Part shown: positions 1 to 9,831 of the stretch, piece by piece
Layout: each line of letters starts with the position of its first letter
How positions within the stretch are numbered: the stretch's first letter is position 1
Source of the DNA: ZC4RG30 sp046347045
GTDB taxonomy: Bacteria; Pseudomonadota; Gammaproteobacteria; Steroidobacterales; Steroidobacteraceae
Reading direction: 5' to 3'
Length of the DNA: 64,000 bases
NCBI GenBank assembly: GCA_046347045.1
Contig: JAXMGX010000012.1
Span: forward strand, 1 to 64,000
The notes under the pieces: model-generated
What the model was told of the DNA's origin: nothing
The model's input: the letters and a program-made list of their open reading frames with translations, nothing else
Database searches by the model: none
Position numbers and translations under genes: made by a program

Positions 1-1
1 G

Positions 2-1849
2 GATTTCGGCGTGGCGCGCCTGCTGCAGACCGAGACCCGCGCGCCCTCCCTGACACGCAACTTCGGCCGGGCGCTGACACCGGAATACGCCAGCCCGGAA
101 CTGCTGCGCGGCGAACCCATCGATGTGCGCAGCGACATCTACTCGCTGGGCGTCGTACTGCATGAACTGCTGACCGGTCGCCGCCCGACGCTGGCGGAAC
201 TCTCCGCATCGCGTCCCGACGACGCAGTGCATGCCGTCGTGGCCCGCGCGCTCGCGCCGCTGCCCGCCGATCGTCAGGCATCGGTGACGGAGTTTGCCGC
301 GCACCTTCGCGGCGCGCTGCAGCCGCCCGCGCAGCCGCGCACCGCAAGACTGAAGCCCGCATTGATGGCAGCCGGTGGCGTGCTGCTGGTTGCCGCCGCG
401 GCTTTCATGCTGCTGCGTGCACCCTCGAAGCCGGCTGCTGTCACGACGACCGCCGCAACCCTCGCGCCCGCGGCACCGGCATCGAAGTCCACCGACGCCT
501 CCACCATCGCGGTGTTGCCGTTCACCGATCTGAGCGAACGACGCGACCAGGCCGTCTTCTCCGATGGCCTCGCCGAGGAGCTGCTGACGCTGCTGTCGCG
601 CATCCCGGACCTTCGTGTGACGGCAAGCGCATCCTCCTTCGCCTTCCGCGACCGACGCAACGACATTCCGGCCATCGCGCGCGCACTGAATGTCGCGAAC
701 ATCCTCGATGGCAGCGTACGCAAGTCGGGCAACCGCCTGCGCGTGGCGGTGCAGCTGGTCAGCGCCAGCACGGGCACGGTGGTGTGGTCGGAAACCTACG
801 ACCGCGAGCTGAAGGATGTCTTCCGCCTGCAGGAGGATGTGGCCAGCGCCGTGGTCGAGGCCCTGAAGCTGCGGCTGCTGGCCGAACAGCACATCCCCGC
901 CAGCGAGCGCACCAGCAACGTGGCCGCCTACGAGCAGTTCCTGCAGGGCCTCAAGTACCGGGACTCGGGCACCACCGAGGATGACCGCCGCGCGCTGGAG
1001 GCATTCAGCAGCGCGGTGAAACTGGATCCGGGCTTCGCGCGTGGTTACGCCAGCGCGGCTGCCACCGCCGCCACCATCGGCGGCCGCACCGTGGACCGCA
1101 ACATGTACGAACTCGCGCGTCGCAACGCCGAGCGCGCCATCCAGCTCGCGCCGCGGCTGGCCTCGGGCTACATCGCGCGCGCCATGGTGCGCCTCCACAA
1201 CGATTGGGACTTCTCGGGTGCGCGCGCCGATCTGGACAATGCGTTGGCGCTGGAACCCAACAGCATGTCCGCGCAGCAGCTGTTGGCGACGTTCCTGATG
1301 ATCACCGGCCGCCTGGATGAAGCGCTGGCCACGCAGCAGCGCATGGTCGAGCGCAATCCACTGTCGGCTCCGGCCTGGGCGGGACTGGGAGAAGCCTACA
1401 GGGCCCGGCGCGATTATCCGAATGCAAGACGGGCGATGACTCGCGCTGACGAGCTTCGTACCGGCGCCAAGGAAGGAATGCAGATGCGCGCGCTGCTGGA
1501 AAGCTATGCCGGCAATGGCGCCGAGGCACTGCGCTATGCACGGCTGGTGCCCGAACCCCACTACCGGGACTACGCGCTGGCCATGGCCGCATGGTCGGCG
1601 GGACAGGTCGCCGAATCCCGTGCCGCACTGAAACGGCTGATCGATGAAGTGCCGGGCATCTTCGGCGCCCAGATCGCGATGATCTACGCCTGGCAGGCCG
1701 ATCGCGAAAACACATTCCAGTGGCTGGAGCGCGCGCTGGCCGCGCACGATCCGGGCCTGCTCGACATCCAGACGCGGCCGGAATTCGATGCTTTCAAGAC
1801 CGATGCGCGCTACCACCGGGCGCTGCAGCAGATGAATCTCGCGCGCTAA
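2..1849 (+). CDS. Membrane Ser/Thr protein kinase with TolB-like and TPR domains, 3' part
   Basis: The reading frame is open at the window edge, so the N-terminal lobe and catalytic loop are missing. The first codons read DFG, the Mg-binding motif of protein kinases, followed by the activation-segment end TPEYASPELL and the subdomain IX motif DIYSLGVVLHELLTG. After about 115 residues comes one hydrophobic helix (roughly residues 117-136), then a Pro/Ala/Thr linker. Next is a TolB N-terminal/CyaD-like domain (starts near TIAVLPFTDLS, includes ILDGSVRKSGNRLRVAVQLV), and TPR-like helical repeats up to the stop. The order kinase, membrane helix, periplasmic TolB-like domain and TPR is a known architecture of Hanks-type kinases, which phosphorylate cytoplasmic targets in response to an unknown periplasmic signal. 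An internal GTG at 11 is not the true start. Confidence 0.88.
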   Translation, partial: DFGVARLLQTETRAPSLTRNFGRALTPEYASPELLRGEPIDVRSDIYSLGVVLHELLTGRRPTLAELSASRPDDAVHAVVARALAPLPADRQASVTEFAAHLRGALQPPAQPRTARLKPALMAAGGVLLVAAAAFMLLRAPSKPAAVTTTAATLAPAAPASKSTDASTIAVLPFTDLSERRDQAVFSDGLAEELLTLLSRIPDLRVTASASSFAFRDRRNDIPAIARALNVANILDGSVRKSGNRLRVAVQLVSASTGTVVWSETYDRELKDVFRLQEDVASAVVEALKLRLLAEQHIPASERTSNVAAYEQFLQGLKYRDSGTTEDDRRALEAFSSAVKLDPGFARGYASAAATAATIGGRTVDRNMYELARRNAERAIQLAPRLASGYIARAMVRLHNDWDFSGARADLDNALALEPNSMSAQQLLATFLMITGRLDEALATQQRMVERNPLSAPAWAGLGEAYRARRDYPNARRAMTRADELRTGAKEGMQMRALLESYAGNGAEALRYARLVPEPHYRDYALAMAAWSAGQVAESRAALKRLIDEVPGIFGAQIAMIYAWQADRENTFQWLERALAAHDPGLLDIQTRPEFDAFKTDARYHRALQQMNLAR

Positions 1850-1853
1850 AGAC

Positions 1854-1885
1854 AGCGCGCCACGGCTTGATGGTCGCCGCGCGCT
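1854..1885. terminator. Inverted repeat between convergent genes
   Basis: AGCGCGC (1854-1860) pairs with GCGCGCT (1879-1885), and an inner GGC/GCC can extend the stem with a small bulge. It sits between the kinase stop (1849) and the stop of the convergent permease gene (1884). There is no T run, so a bidirectional terminator role is only a possibility. Confidence 0.3.
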
Positions 1886-3106
1886 ATTCGTAGCGCAGCG
1901 CTTCGATGGGATTCAACCGTGAGGCGCGGCGCGCCGGCACGAAGCCGAAGATCACGCCCACCGACGCCGACGCCGCAACGGCCACCAGCACGATCACCGG
2001 ACTGATGTACATGGGCCAGCCCAGAAGCTTCGCCACCGTGAACGACACGCCGGCCCCCAGCGTGAGCCCGATGAGTCCGCCCACCAGGCACAGCAGCACC
2101 GCTTCGGTCAGGAACTGGCCGAGGATGTCGCCGCCACGTGCGCCGATGGCCATGCGCAGGCCGATCTCGCGCGTGCGCTCGGTGACCGACACCAGCATGA
2201 TGTTCATGATGCCGATGCCGCCCACCACCAGCGAGATGGCCGCGGTGGCAGCCAGCAGCAGGCCCAGCGTCTGCGCCGCCTGGTTGCGTGTCTGCAGGAT
2301 CTCGGCGAAGTTGCGGATGATGAAATTGTTCTCCTTGTCCGCGGTGATCCGGCGTCGTTCGCGCAACACCCGCTCCAGGTCCGACTGCACATCGGCGAGA
2401 CTGTAGCGGGGGTCCACCTTCACCAGCAGTGCGCCCACCTGATCCGGAGCGCCGAGTCGTCCCACCAGCCGCGATCGCGCGGTGGAAATGGGCACCATCA
2501 CCACATCGTCCTGGTCCTGGCCGCCGGCCTGGCCTTTTTCCGCCAGCACGCCGATCACCTCGAAGGGCGAATTGTTCATGCGGATGGTGGCCCCCAGCGG
2601 ATCGGTGCCGGCAAACAGCTCGCGCGCCACGGTGGCACCGATCACGGCGACCTTTGCACCAGAAGTCGCCTCGCGGGCATCGAAGAAGCGGCCCCTGGAC
2701 ACCGGCCAGTCCTGTACTTCCTGGATCTCGGCACCCACGCCCTGCACCCGCGTGCTCCAGTTGGCGTTGCCGAGCACCAGCGTGACATCGCCGTTGAGCC
2801 GGCCGGACACGGCTGCCACGCCGGGGACACCGTCGCGCACCGCACGCAGATCCTTCTCGGTCAGCGGCGGCGCCGAACCGAAGCCGCCGCGACGGCCGCC
2901 CACGTTCGCCGAACCCGGAAAGATCGTGAGCTGGTTGGTGCCGAGGCTCGCGATCTGATCCTCGATCTGCTTGCTGGCGCCGCTGCCGATGGCGGACATC
3001 ACGATGACCGACGCCACGCCGATGATGATGCCCAGCGTGGTCAGCACGCTGCGCAGTACATTGAGCCGCAGCGCGATCAGCGCCGTCTTCAGGTATTCAC
3101 GCAGGC

Positions 3107-3110
<4 letters not shown>
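1884..3110 (-). CDS. MacB-type ABC transporter permease
   Basis: This 408-residue protein is the membrane subunit of a type VII (MacB/FtsX-like) ABC system. An N-terminal helix (about residues 8-35, LKTALIALRLNVLRSVLTTL) is followed by a periplasmic MacB_PCD domain of about 230 residues. Three C-terminal helices form the FtsX fold, with the usual motif NIMLVSVTERTREIGLRMAIG. Such permeases do not transport through the bilayer; they transmit ATPase movement to a periplasmic adaptor to drive efflux or extrusion. The gene overlaps the upstream ATPase by 4 bp and is the last of a three-gene unit (adaptor, ATPase, permease), so MacB is split into two polypeptides here, unlike E. coli MacB. No TolC-like gene is in the window. 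The substrate cannot be read from sequence. Confidence 0.9.
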
Positions 3111-3855
<745 letters not shown>

Positions 3856-3859
<4 letters not shown>

Positions 3860-5409
3860 TTGGCGACCTCGGAACGTGCCCGCACGATGACCTTGGCGCC
3901 CTCCTTCAGGTCGCCCTCGACGATCTCGGTGTAGCGGTCATCGGCCACGCCCAGCCGCACCTCGTGCATCTTCGGCACGCCGGCTTCGAGCGTCCACAGC
4001 GTGCCACGGCGCGACTGCGCCTGGCCGCCGCGCTGGCTGCGCAGCGTGCGGAGTTTTTCCATCTGCTCGGGTGTGAGGACGCTCGCCATCATGTTCTCGA
4101 AGCGGTTGCGCGTGGCCTGCGCCTGACCATTGTTGAAGTTGAAGCCGCCCGGCCCGCCCTGCCCGCCGCCGATGCCCGTGGGCCCGTTGCCACCCTGCTG
4201 CGCGCGGATCTGCGCGACCAGTTCCTGGCGTGCCTTGTCGAGCTTCTTCTGCTGCTCTTCGGTGAGTCCCAGTTCCTTCACCAGGTCGTTGTTGAAACCG
4301 CCGCCCTGGAAGCCGCCGCCGCCGGCCCCCTGCCCGCCACCGGGAAAGCCGCCACCGCCCGCGAACCCACCGCCCGGCGCAGCGTTCGCCGCGGCATTGC
4401 GCAACTCGGGCGGCTGGAAACGGGCCGCATCGTTGGGCACGCGCAGCACGTTCTCGCGGCGCGCGGTGACGATGCGCACATTGGCCGTCATGCCGGGGAT
4501 CAGCATCTGCCGCGGGTTGTTGGCCTGGATCATCACCGAGTACGTGACCACGTTCTGCACGGTGGTTGCGGCCAGGCGCACCTGCGCCACGCGGCCACTG
4601 AATGTCTGGTCCGGAAAGGCGTCGACGGTGAAGGTGGCCGGATCCTCCTGCTTGATCGAGCCGATGTCGGCCTCGTCCACCTTGGCCTCGATACGGATCT
4701 GCGACAGGTCCTGCGCGATCTTGAACAGCACCGGTGCCTGCAGGCTGGCGGCCACGGTCTGGCCCAGATCGATCGAACGCTGGATGACTACGCCATCGAT
4801 GGGTGAACGGATCTGCGTGCGCGACAGGTCGATGCGCGCCTGCGCCAGGCTCGCCTTGCGCGTCTGCACCGACGCCTCGGCGTTCTTGATCTGCGCCTGC
4901 GCGATCGCCAGATCGCTCTCGGCCAGCGCCAGCGCCTTGCGACTGTCCTCCAGCGCGCTCTGCGATATCAATTTGCTCTCGGCGAGTTGCTTCGAACGCT
5001 CGGCATCGCGGCGGCTCTGGTCCAGCGTGGTCTGCGCCTTGCGCAGGTTGGCCTGCTGCGTACCCAGACCGGCATAGGCCACCGCCAGATCGGCCTCCGC
5101 GGAATTCAGCCGCTGCTGATAGATCTGCGGATCGATGACGGCCAGCAGGTCGCCCTTCTTCACCTGGGTATTGAAATCGGCCTTGAGTTCGGAGATCTGC
5201 CCGGAGATCTGCGAGCCCACATCGACGGTGACCAGTGCGGCCACCGAACCGGAGGAGCTGATGGATTTCTCCACCGTGCCGCGATCCACGACCGCCTGCT
5301 CATAGGTGACCTTGGCGGACTTGCCATGCGGAATGAACCGCCAGCCAATACCGGCAACGACGAGCACGCCCAGCAGGATTCCGATTCGCTTGACCCAGGG
5401 GTTTGACAT
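3856..5409 (-). CDS. MacA-type periplasmic efflux adaptor with Gly-rich LTxxQ insert
   Basis: I chose the ATG at 5409 (517 residues) because it places a membrane anchor (residues 9-23) right at the N terminus; the frame runs open further upstream, but that part looks non-coding. The protein is a membrane-fusion (HlyD-like) adaptor: lipoyl halves around residues 60-95 and 200-225, a long alpha-helical hairpin (about 100-195), then beta-barrel domains (QIRIEAKVDEADIG onward). It links the MacB-like pump to an outer-membrane channel. Residues about 331-468 are odd: a Gly/Phe/Asn-rich linker with two LTxxQ-like segments (LTEEQQKKL at 382 and LTPEQMEKL at 445) that recall the CpxP/Spy family. The membrane-proximal domain resumes at RRGTLWTLEAG. 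No clear Shine-Dalgarno precedes the start. Confidence 0.88.
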
Positions 5410-5521
5410 CAGGTTGGTCCAGACCAGAGTAGTTATTGTTGGGAACAGGGAATCGACCGCCCGGCGGCGGTTTGGTTCGCCGCCTTCGCGTGAAGAAACC
5501 GGGAGAAATGCCCTCTTGGGG

Positions 5522-6526
5522 CTAGGCGGCCAGCCCTCCGGCGCGGGCGGCGTCGAGCAGCCCCTTTTCGGCCAGCCAGGCGCGGTTGTACAGGCGCGAG
5601 GTGTACTTGGCGCCGCCATCGCAGAGGATGGTGGCGATGGTGTGCCCGGGCCCCATCTCGCGCGCCACGCGCACGGCTGCAGCCACGTTGATGCCGGAAG
5701 TGGAGCCGAGGAACAGACCCTCCTCGCGCAGCAGCCGGTACACCATGGTCACGGTGTCCGGGTCTTCGATGTGCACGGCCGAATCGATGGGCGCACCCTT
5801 GAAGTTGTCGGTGACACGCGCGATGCCGATGCCTTCGGTGATCGAGCCCTTGCCGGTGGACTTGACCTCGCCGCTGCGGATGAATTCGTACAGCGAACTG
5901 CCCGGCGGATCCGCGAGCACCGTGCGGATGTCGGCGCGCTTGGACTTCAGATATTCCGACGTGCCCGCCAGCGTGCCGCCGGTACCGCTGCTGGCGACAA
6001 AGGCATCGATGCGACCGCCGGTCTGCGACCAGATCTCGGGGCCCGTGGATTCCACATGCGCGCGCCGGTTGGCGGTGTTGTCGAACTGGTTCGACCAGAT
6101 CGCGTTGGGCAGCTCCTGCGCCAGGCGACCGGCCTGATGCTGGTACTGCGCGGGATTGCTGTAGGGCACCACCGGCACCTTGCGCACTTCGGCGCCAAGC
6201 GCCTCGAGCAACTGGTATTTCTCGGGCGACTGGTTGTCGGGCATCAGCAGGATGAGACGGTAGCCGCGCGCATGGCACACATGCGCAAGGCCGATGCCGG
6301 TGTTGCCCGCCGTGCCTTCGACCACGGTGCCGCCGGGCTTCAGCGCGCCGCTGCGCTCGGCCTCGAGCACGATCCACTTGGCCGCGCGGTCCTTCACCGA
6401 CCCGCCGGGATTCATGAACTCGGCCTTGCCGTAGATTTCGCAGCCAGTCTCGCGGCTGATCTTCTCCAGGTGGATCAGCGGCGTGTTGCCCACTGCATCC
6501 ACGAATCCCCGACGCGTCGAATTCAT
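5522..6526 (-). CDS. cysK: Cysteine synthase A (O-acetylserine sulfhydrylase)
   Basis: This is a 334-residue PLP-dependent fold-II enzyme that makes L-cysteine from O-acetylserine and sulfide. The start MNSTRRGFVDAVGNTPLIHL fits the family, the PLP lysine is in NPGGSVKDRAA, the substrate loop is EGTAGNTGIG and the phosphate loop is SSGTGGTLAG; the cofactor-ring serine region is LGSTSGINVAAA. The gene overlaps cysG by 4 bp and follows cysH-cysG, so it sits at the end of a sulfate-assimilation operon. There is no regulatory CBS domain, which argues against cystathionine beta-synthase. Confidence 0.93.
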   Translation of the reverse strand: MNSTRRGFVDAVGNTPLIHLEKISRETGCEIYGKAEFMNPGGSVKDRAAKWIVLEAERSGALKPGGTVVEGTAGNTGIGLAHVCHARGYRLILLMPDNQSPEKYQLLEALGAEVRKVPVVPYSNPAQYQHQAGRLAQELPNAIWSNQFDNTANRRAHVESTGPEIWSQTGGRIDAFVASSGTGGTLAGTSEYLKSKRADIRTVLADPPGSSLYEFIRSGEVKSTGKGSITEGIGIARVTDNFKGAPIDSAVHIEDPDTVTMVYRLLREEGLFLGSTSGINVAAAVRVAREMGPGHTIATILCDGGAKYTSRLYNRAWLAEKGLLDAARAGGLAA

Positions 6527-7944
6527 CCACCTTCTCCGGATGACCCGGCCGACTGCCGCTGCAGATCGACTAGGCCGCGAACACTGGCCAATGCCGCCAC
6601 CTCGCCGATGACCAGCAACGTGGGGGACTGAAGCTTGGCGTCATGAGCAAGTCGAGGCAAGTCCGCGAGCGTGGATTTCAGCACGCGCTCCTCCGGCATC
6701 GTGGCGCGTTCGAGCAGCGCCACCGGCTGCTCACCGGGCAGGCCGTGCTCGATCAGCTTCGCGGCGATGTGATCGACCTGCGCGGCGCTCATGTAGAACA
6801 CCACGGTGTGCTGGGGCTGGGCCAGCGCCGACCAGTCGAGGCTGGCGCCCTGCGCACCGGTGGCGGTGACGAAGGTGACCGCCTGCGACAGCCCGCGCAT
6901 CGTCAACGGAATGCCGGCGCTGGCGGCAGCGCCGATACCCGCCGTGATGCCCGGCACCACCACCACGGGGATGCCTGCCTCGCGCAGCACCGCAAGCTCC
7001 TCGCCGCCCCTGCCGAAGATGAAGGGATCGCCGCCTTTCACACGCGCGACGCGCCGGCCCTTGCGGGCCTGCTCGACCAGGAGCTGGTTGATGTAGTCCT
7101 GCGTGTGCTCGTGGCGTCCGGGCGTCTTGCCCACATTGATGCGTTCAGCATCGCGGCGCGCGCGGCCGAGGATGGATTCGCTCACCAGGCGATCGTGCAG
7201 GATCACATCGGCCTGCTGCAGCAACTGCTGCGCACGCAACGTGAGCAGGTCCGGGTCGCCCGGGCCCACGCCGATCAGGTAGACCTCGCCACGCGCCTCG
7301 CCCGCCGCCGCGCGGGCCGATGCCAGCGCCTGGCGCAGACTGTCGTCGGCACCGGAGGCGTTGCCTGCGAGCACGCTGGTGGCCACCGGGCCATTGAAGA
7401 ATCCGTCCCAGAACCGCAGGCGCGACGACAGGTCGGGCAGCGCGAGTTTCACCGACTCGCGCCAGCGGGCCGCGTATTCGGCCAGCAGACCCAGCCGCGC
7501 CGGCAACAGGGCCTCGATCTGCGTACGCACCCGCCGCGCCAGCGTGGGCGAGGATCCTGAAGTGCCGACCGCGACGATCACCGGGGAGCGATCGACGATG
7601 GCCGGGAAGATGAAGGAACAGCGCGGCCCATCGTCCACCACGTTCACCAGCACGCCGCGCTCCTGCGCGGCGGTCGACACCGCATCGTTCACCGCCTCAT
7701 CGTCGGTGGCCGCCACCACCAGCGTGGCGCCATCGATCTGCGCGGGAGAGAACAGCAACGGCCGGTATTCGATGCGTCCGTGGTCGCGGTACAGCGCAAG
7801 GTCTGCGCACAGATCGGGCGACACCACGCGCACGCGCGCATGCGCCTTCAGCAGGTGTTCGATCTTGCGATGCGCCACGACGCCGCCGCCGATGACCACC
7901 ACCAGCCGGTCACGCAGGTCGACGAATATCGGCAGGTAGTCCAT
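6523..7944 (-). CDS. cysG: Siroheme synthase (trifunctional CysG)
   Basis: This 473-residue protein has both CysG halves. The N-terminal dehydrogenase/ferrochelatase part starts MDYLPIFVDLRDRLVVVIGG and carries the NAD loop GGGVVAHRKIEHL. The C-terminal uroporphyrinogen-III methyltransferase part contains VYLIGVGPGDPDLLTLRA, RVKGGDPFIFGRGGEE and GIPLTMRG. The enzyme converts uroporphyrinogen III to siroheme, the cofactor of the CysI-type reductase encoded at 12635-14287, while hemB and hemL nearby feed uroporphyrinogen synthesis. The gene starts 21 bp after cysH and overlaps cysK by 4 bp. Confidence 0.94.
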   Translation of the reverse strand: MDYLPIFVDLRDRLVVVIGGGVVAHRKIEHLLKAHARVRVVSPDLCADLALYRDHGRIEYRPLLFSPAQIDGATLVVAATDDEAVNDAVSTAAQERGVLVNVVDDGPRCSFIFPAIVDRSPVIVAVGTSGSSPTLARRVRTQIEALLPARLGLLAEYAARWRESVKLALPDLSSRLRFWDGFFNGPVATSVLAGNASGADDSLRQALASARAAAGEARGEVYLIGVGPGDPDLLTLRAQQLLQQADVILHDRLVSESILGRARRDAERINVGKTPGRHEHTQDYINQLLVEQARKGRRVARVKGGDPFIFGRGGEELAVLREAGIPVVVVPGITAGIGAAASAGIPLTMRGLSQAVTFVTATGAQGASLDWSALAQPQHTVVFYMSAAQVDHIAAKLIEHGLPGEQPVALLERATMPEERVLKSTLADLPRLAHDAKLQSPTLLVIGEVAALASVRGLVDLQRQSAGSSGEGG

Positions 7945-7965
7945 CGGGAGCGTTGCGCGCCCGCG

Positions 7966-8736
7966 CTACAGGACGGCCTTGTTCAGGGTGACGACACGGA
8001 CCTTGGGATGCAGGCCGCATTCCTTGGAATCTGCGTTCTCCCACCACCAGCGGCCGGAGCGGCTGTCGGCGCCCGGCTCCACGGCGCGCGTGCAGGGCGC
8101 ACAGCCGATGCTGGGATAGCCCTTGTCGTGCAGCGGGTTGTAGGGAAGTTTCTTCGCGCGGATGTAGTTCCACACATCATCGTGCGTCCATTCGAGCAGC
8201 GGACTGACCTTGGCGATGCCGCCGTTGGCCGCATCCACTTCCACGGGCACGGCCTGCGCACGCGTGACCGACTGCTCGTGGCGCACGCCCGTGACCCAGG
8301 CGCCATAGCCCGCGATGGCACGGCGGAAGGGTTCGATCTTGCGGACGTGGCAGCAGCCCTGGCGATTCTCGATACTGTCGTAGAAGCCGTTGATGCCGTT
8401 TTGCTGCACCCAGGCTTCGAGCAAGGCGGGATCGGGCGAATACACCTTCATCCGCTTCTGATAGCGGCGCTCCAGTCGCTCGATGACGCTGCGGGTCTCT
8501 TCATGCAGCCGGCCGGTATCGAGCGTGAAGATCTCGATCTCGGGTACTTCGGTCCAGATCAGGTCGGTGAGCACCATGGATTCGGCGCCCAGGCTGTTGG
8601 AGTACGCCACGCGCCCGTAGTCACGCACGGCCGCACGCAGCAGTTCCAGCGTGCGGGCGACCTTGGCCACGGGGATCTGGGGCTGGGGGGAAAGGGCCTC
8701 GTTCGACATGAAACGCATTTTGGCCAGCCGCCTCAT
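7966..8736 (-). CDS. cysH: Assimilatory APS reductase, iron-sulfur type
   Basis: This protein has up to 256 residues; ATGs at 8718 and 8709 are also possible starts and no Shine-Dalgarno decides between them. It belongs to the PAPS/APS reductase family (LDTGRLHEET, NSLGAESMVL). It has the Cys pairs that bind a [4Fe-4S] cluster: CC at 128-129 in GCCHVRKIEP and C212/C215 in SIGCAPCTR, plus the catalytic Cys240 in ECGLH. E. coli-type PAPS reductases lack the cluster cysteines, so the substrate here is more likely APS. That fits the absence of a CysC kinase in the window. It produces sulfite for CysI and heads the cysH-cysG-cysK unit. Confidence 0.9.
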   Translation of the reverse strand: MRRLAKMRFMSNEALSPQPQIPVAKVARTLELLRAAVRDYGRVAYSNSLGAESMVLTDLIWTEVPEIEIFTLDTGRLHEETRSVIERLERRYQKRMKVYSPDPALLEAWVQQNGINGFYDSIENRQGCCHVRKIEPFRRAIAGYGAWVTGVRHEQSVTRAQAVPVEVDAANGGIAKVSPLLEWTHDDVWNYIRAKKLPYNPLHDKGYPSIGCAPCTRAVEPGADSRSGRWWWENADSKECGLHPKVRVVTLNKAVL

Positions 8737-8853
8737 TACATTGGAGCATCAGGGATCGGACCTGCGCATAAGTTGGGTTATTTGTGGCAGGATGCGGGTT
8801 GAACTTGACTCTTGCTGCATAGCAGCATCCTTCATAGCCCAACCCGGACCGCC
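8737..8853. promoter_or_regulatory. Divergent promoter region between cysH and hemB
   Basis: These 117 bp separate divergently transcribed cysH and hemB, so promoters for both must lie here. A TTGACT (8805-8810) could be the -35 of hemB, but no good -10 is found at the right distance. A short inverted repeat, GCTGC-ATA-GCAGC (8814-8826), overlaps this area and could be an operator. Confidence 0.35.
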
Positions 8854-9831
8854 ATGAGCCGAATCAGCCTCCGTCGCCTGCGCCAGGACCCCCATATCCG
8901 CGCCCTGACCCGAGAAACCCGCCCCCACCCCGAGCAGTTCATCCAGCCGCTGTTCGTCGTGGAGGGCCTGAAGCAGCGCGAGACCATCCCTGGCCTCACC
9001 GGCGTGTACCGCGACACGCCCGAAACGCTGCTGGCACAGATCGAGGCCGACCTCGCCGCCGGCGTCAGCAAATTCCTGCTGTTCGGCGTGCCCACCGCGC
9101 ATGCCACGCATGCCATCTCGTGGACCTTCACATCCAGCCAGGTGGCAGCCATCAAGAAGCGCTTCGGCAAGCGCGTGTGGCTGGCCGTGGATGTGTGCCT
9201 GTGCTCCTCGACGCCGCATGGTCATTGCGGCGTGCTGAACCCCGAGGGCGATCATCTGGACAATGCGCGCAGCGTCGAGGAACTGGTGACCGCCGCCGTG
9301 GCCTATGCACGCGCAGGCGCCGACTGCGTGGCACCCAGCGACATGATGGACGGCCGCATCGGCGCCATTCGCCGCGAGCTCGACGAGAACGGCCTCGAGC
9401 GCACCGTGCTGATGAGCTACGCGGCGAAGTTCCATTCCACGTTCTATGGCCCGTTCCGCGTGGCGGCGGATTCCGCGCCCAAGGGGGCGAACGCGCTGGG
9501 CGACCGCTCTTCGTACCAGATCGATCCCGCGCGGCCGGGCGATGCACTGCAGTCCGTGCAGCGCGACGTGGCCGAGGGCGCCGACATCCTGATGGTGAAG
9601 CCGGGCATGCCGTACCTCGACGTGCTGGCCGATCTGTCGGCGCGCTTCCCGCAGCCCTGGGCCGTGTACGAAGTCAGCGGCGAATACGCCGGCATCGAGC
9701 TGATGGCCGAGCAGGGACTCACCGATCGGGTGAAGGCGCATCGCGAGGCGTGGACGGGGCTGGTGCGCGCGGGCGCATCGCTGATCATCAGTTATGGCGC
9801 GCGCCACGCGCGCGAGTGGTTGCAGTCATGA
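8854..9831 (+). CDS. hemB: Delta-aminolevulinic acid dehydratase (porphobilinogen synthase)
   Basis: This 326-residue enzyme condenses two 5-aminolevulinate molecules to porphobilinogen, the second common step of tetrapyrrole synthesis. The ATG at 8854 (MSRISLRRLRQD) is preferred because the upstream in-frame extension does not look conserved. The zinc-binding cysteines of the zinc-dependent class are present (C115, C117 and C125 in DVCLCSSTPHGHCG). The two Schiff-base lysines are K192 (SYAAKFHS) and K249 (LMVKPGMPYLD). Its stop overlaps the start of hemL (ATGA), so the two are translationally coupled. Confidence 0.95.
   Translation: MSRISLRRLRQDPHIRALTRETRPHPEQFIQPLFVVEGLKQRETIPGLTGVYRDTPETLLAQIEADLAAGVSKFLLFGVPTAHATHAISWTFTSSQVAAIKKRFGKRVWLAVDVCLCSSTPHGHCGVLNPEGDHLDNARSVEELVTAAVAYARAGADCVAPSDMMDGRIGAIRRELDENGLERTVLMSYAAKFHSTFYGPFRVAADSAPKGANALGDRSSYQIDPARPGDALQSVQRDVAEGADILMVKPGMPYLDVLADLSARFPQPWAVYEVSGEYAGIELMAEQGLTDRVKAHREAWTGLVRAGASLIISYGARHAREWLQS

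Noticed and set aside
9120..9827. An N-terminal extension of hemL
   Set aside because: It overlaps hemB in another frame; the ATGA overlap at 9828 gives the normal family start.
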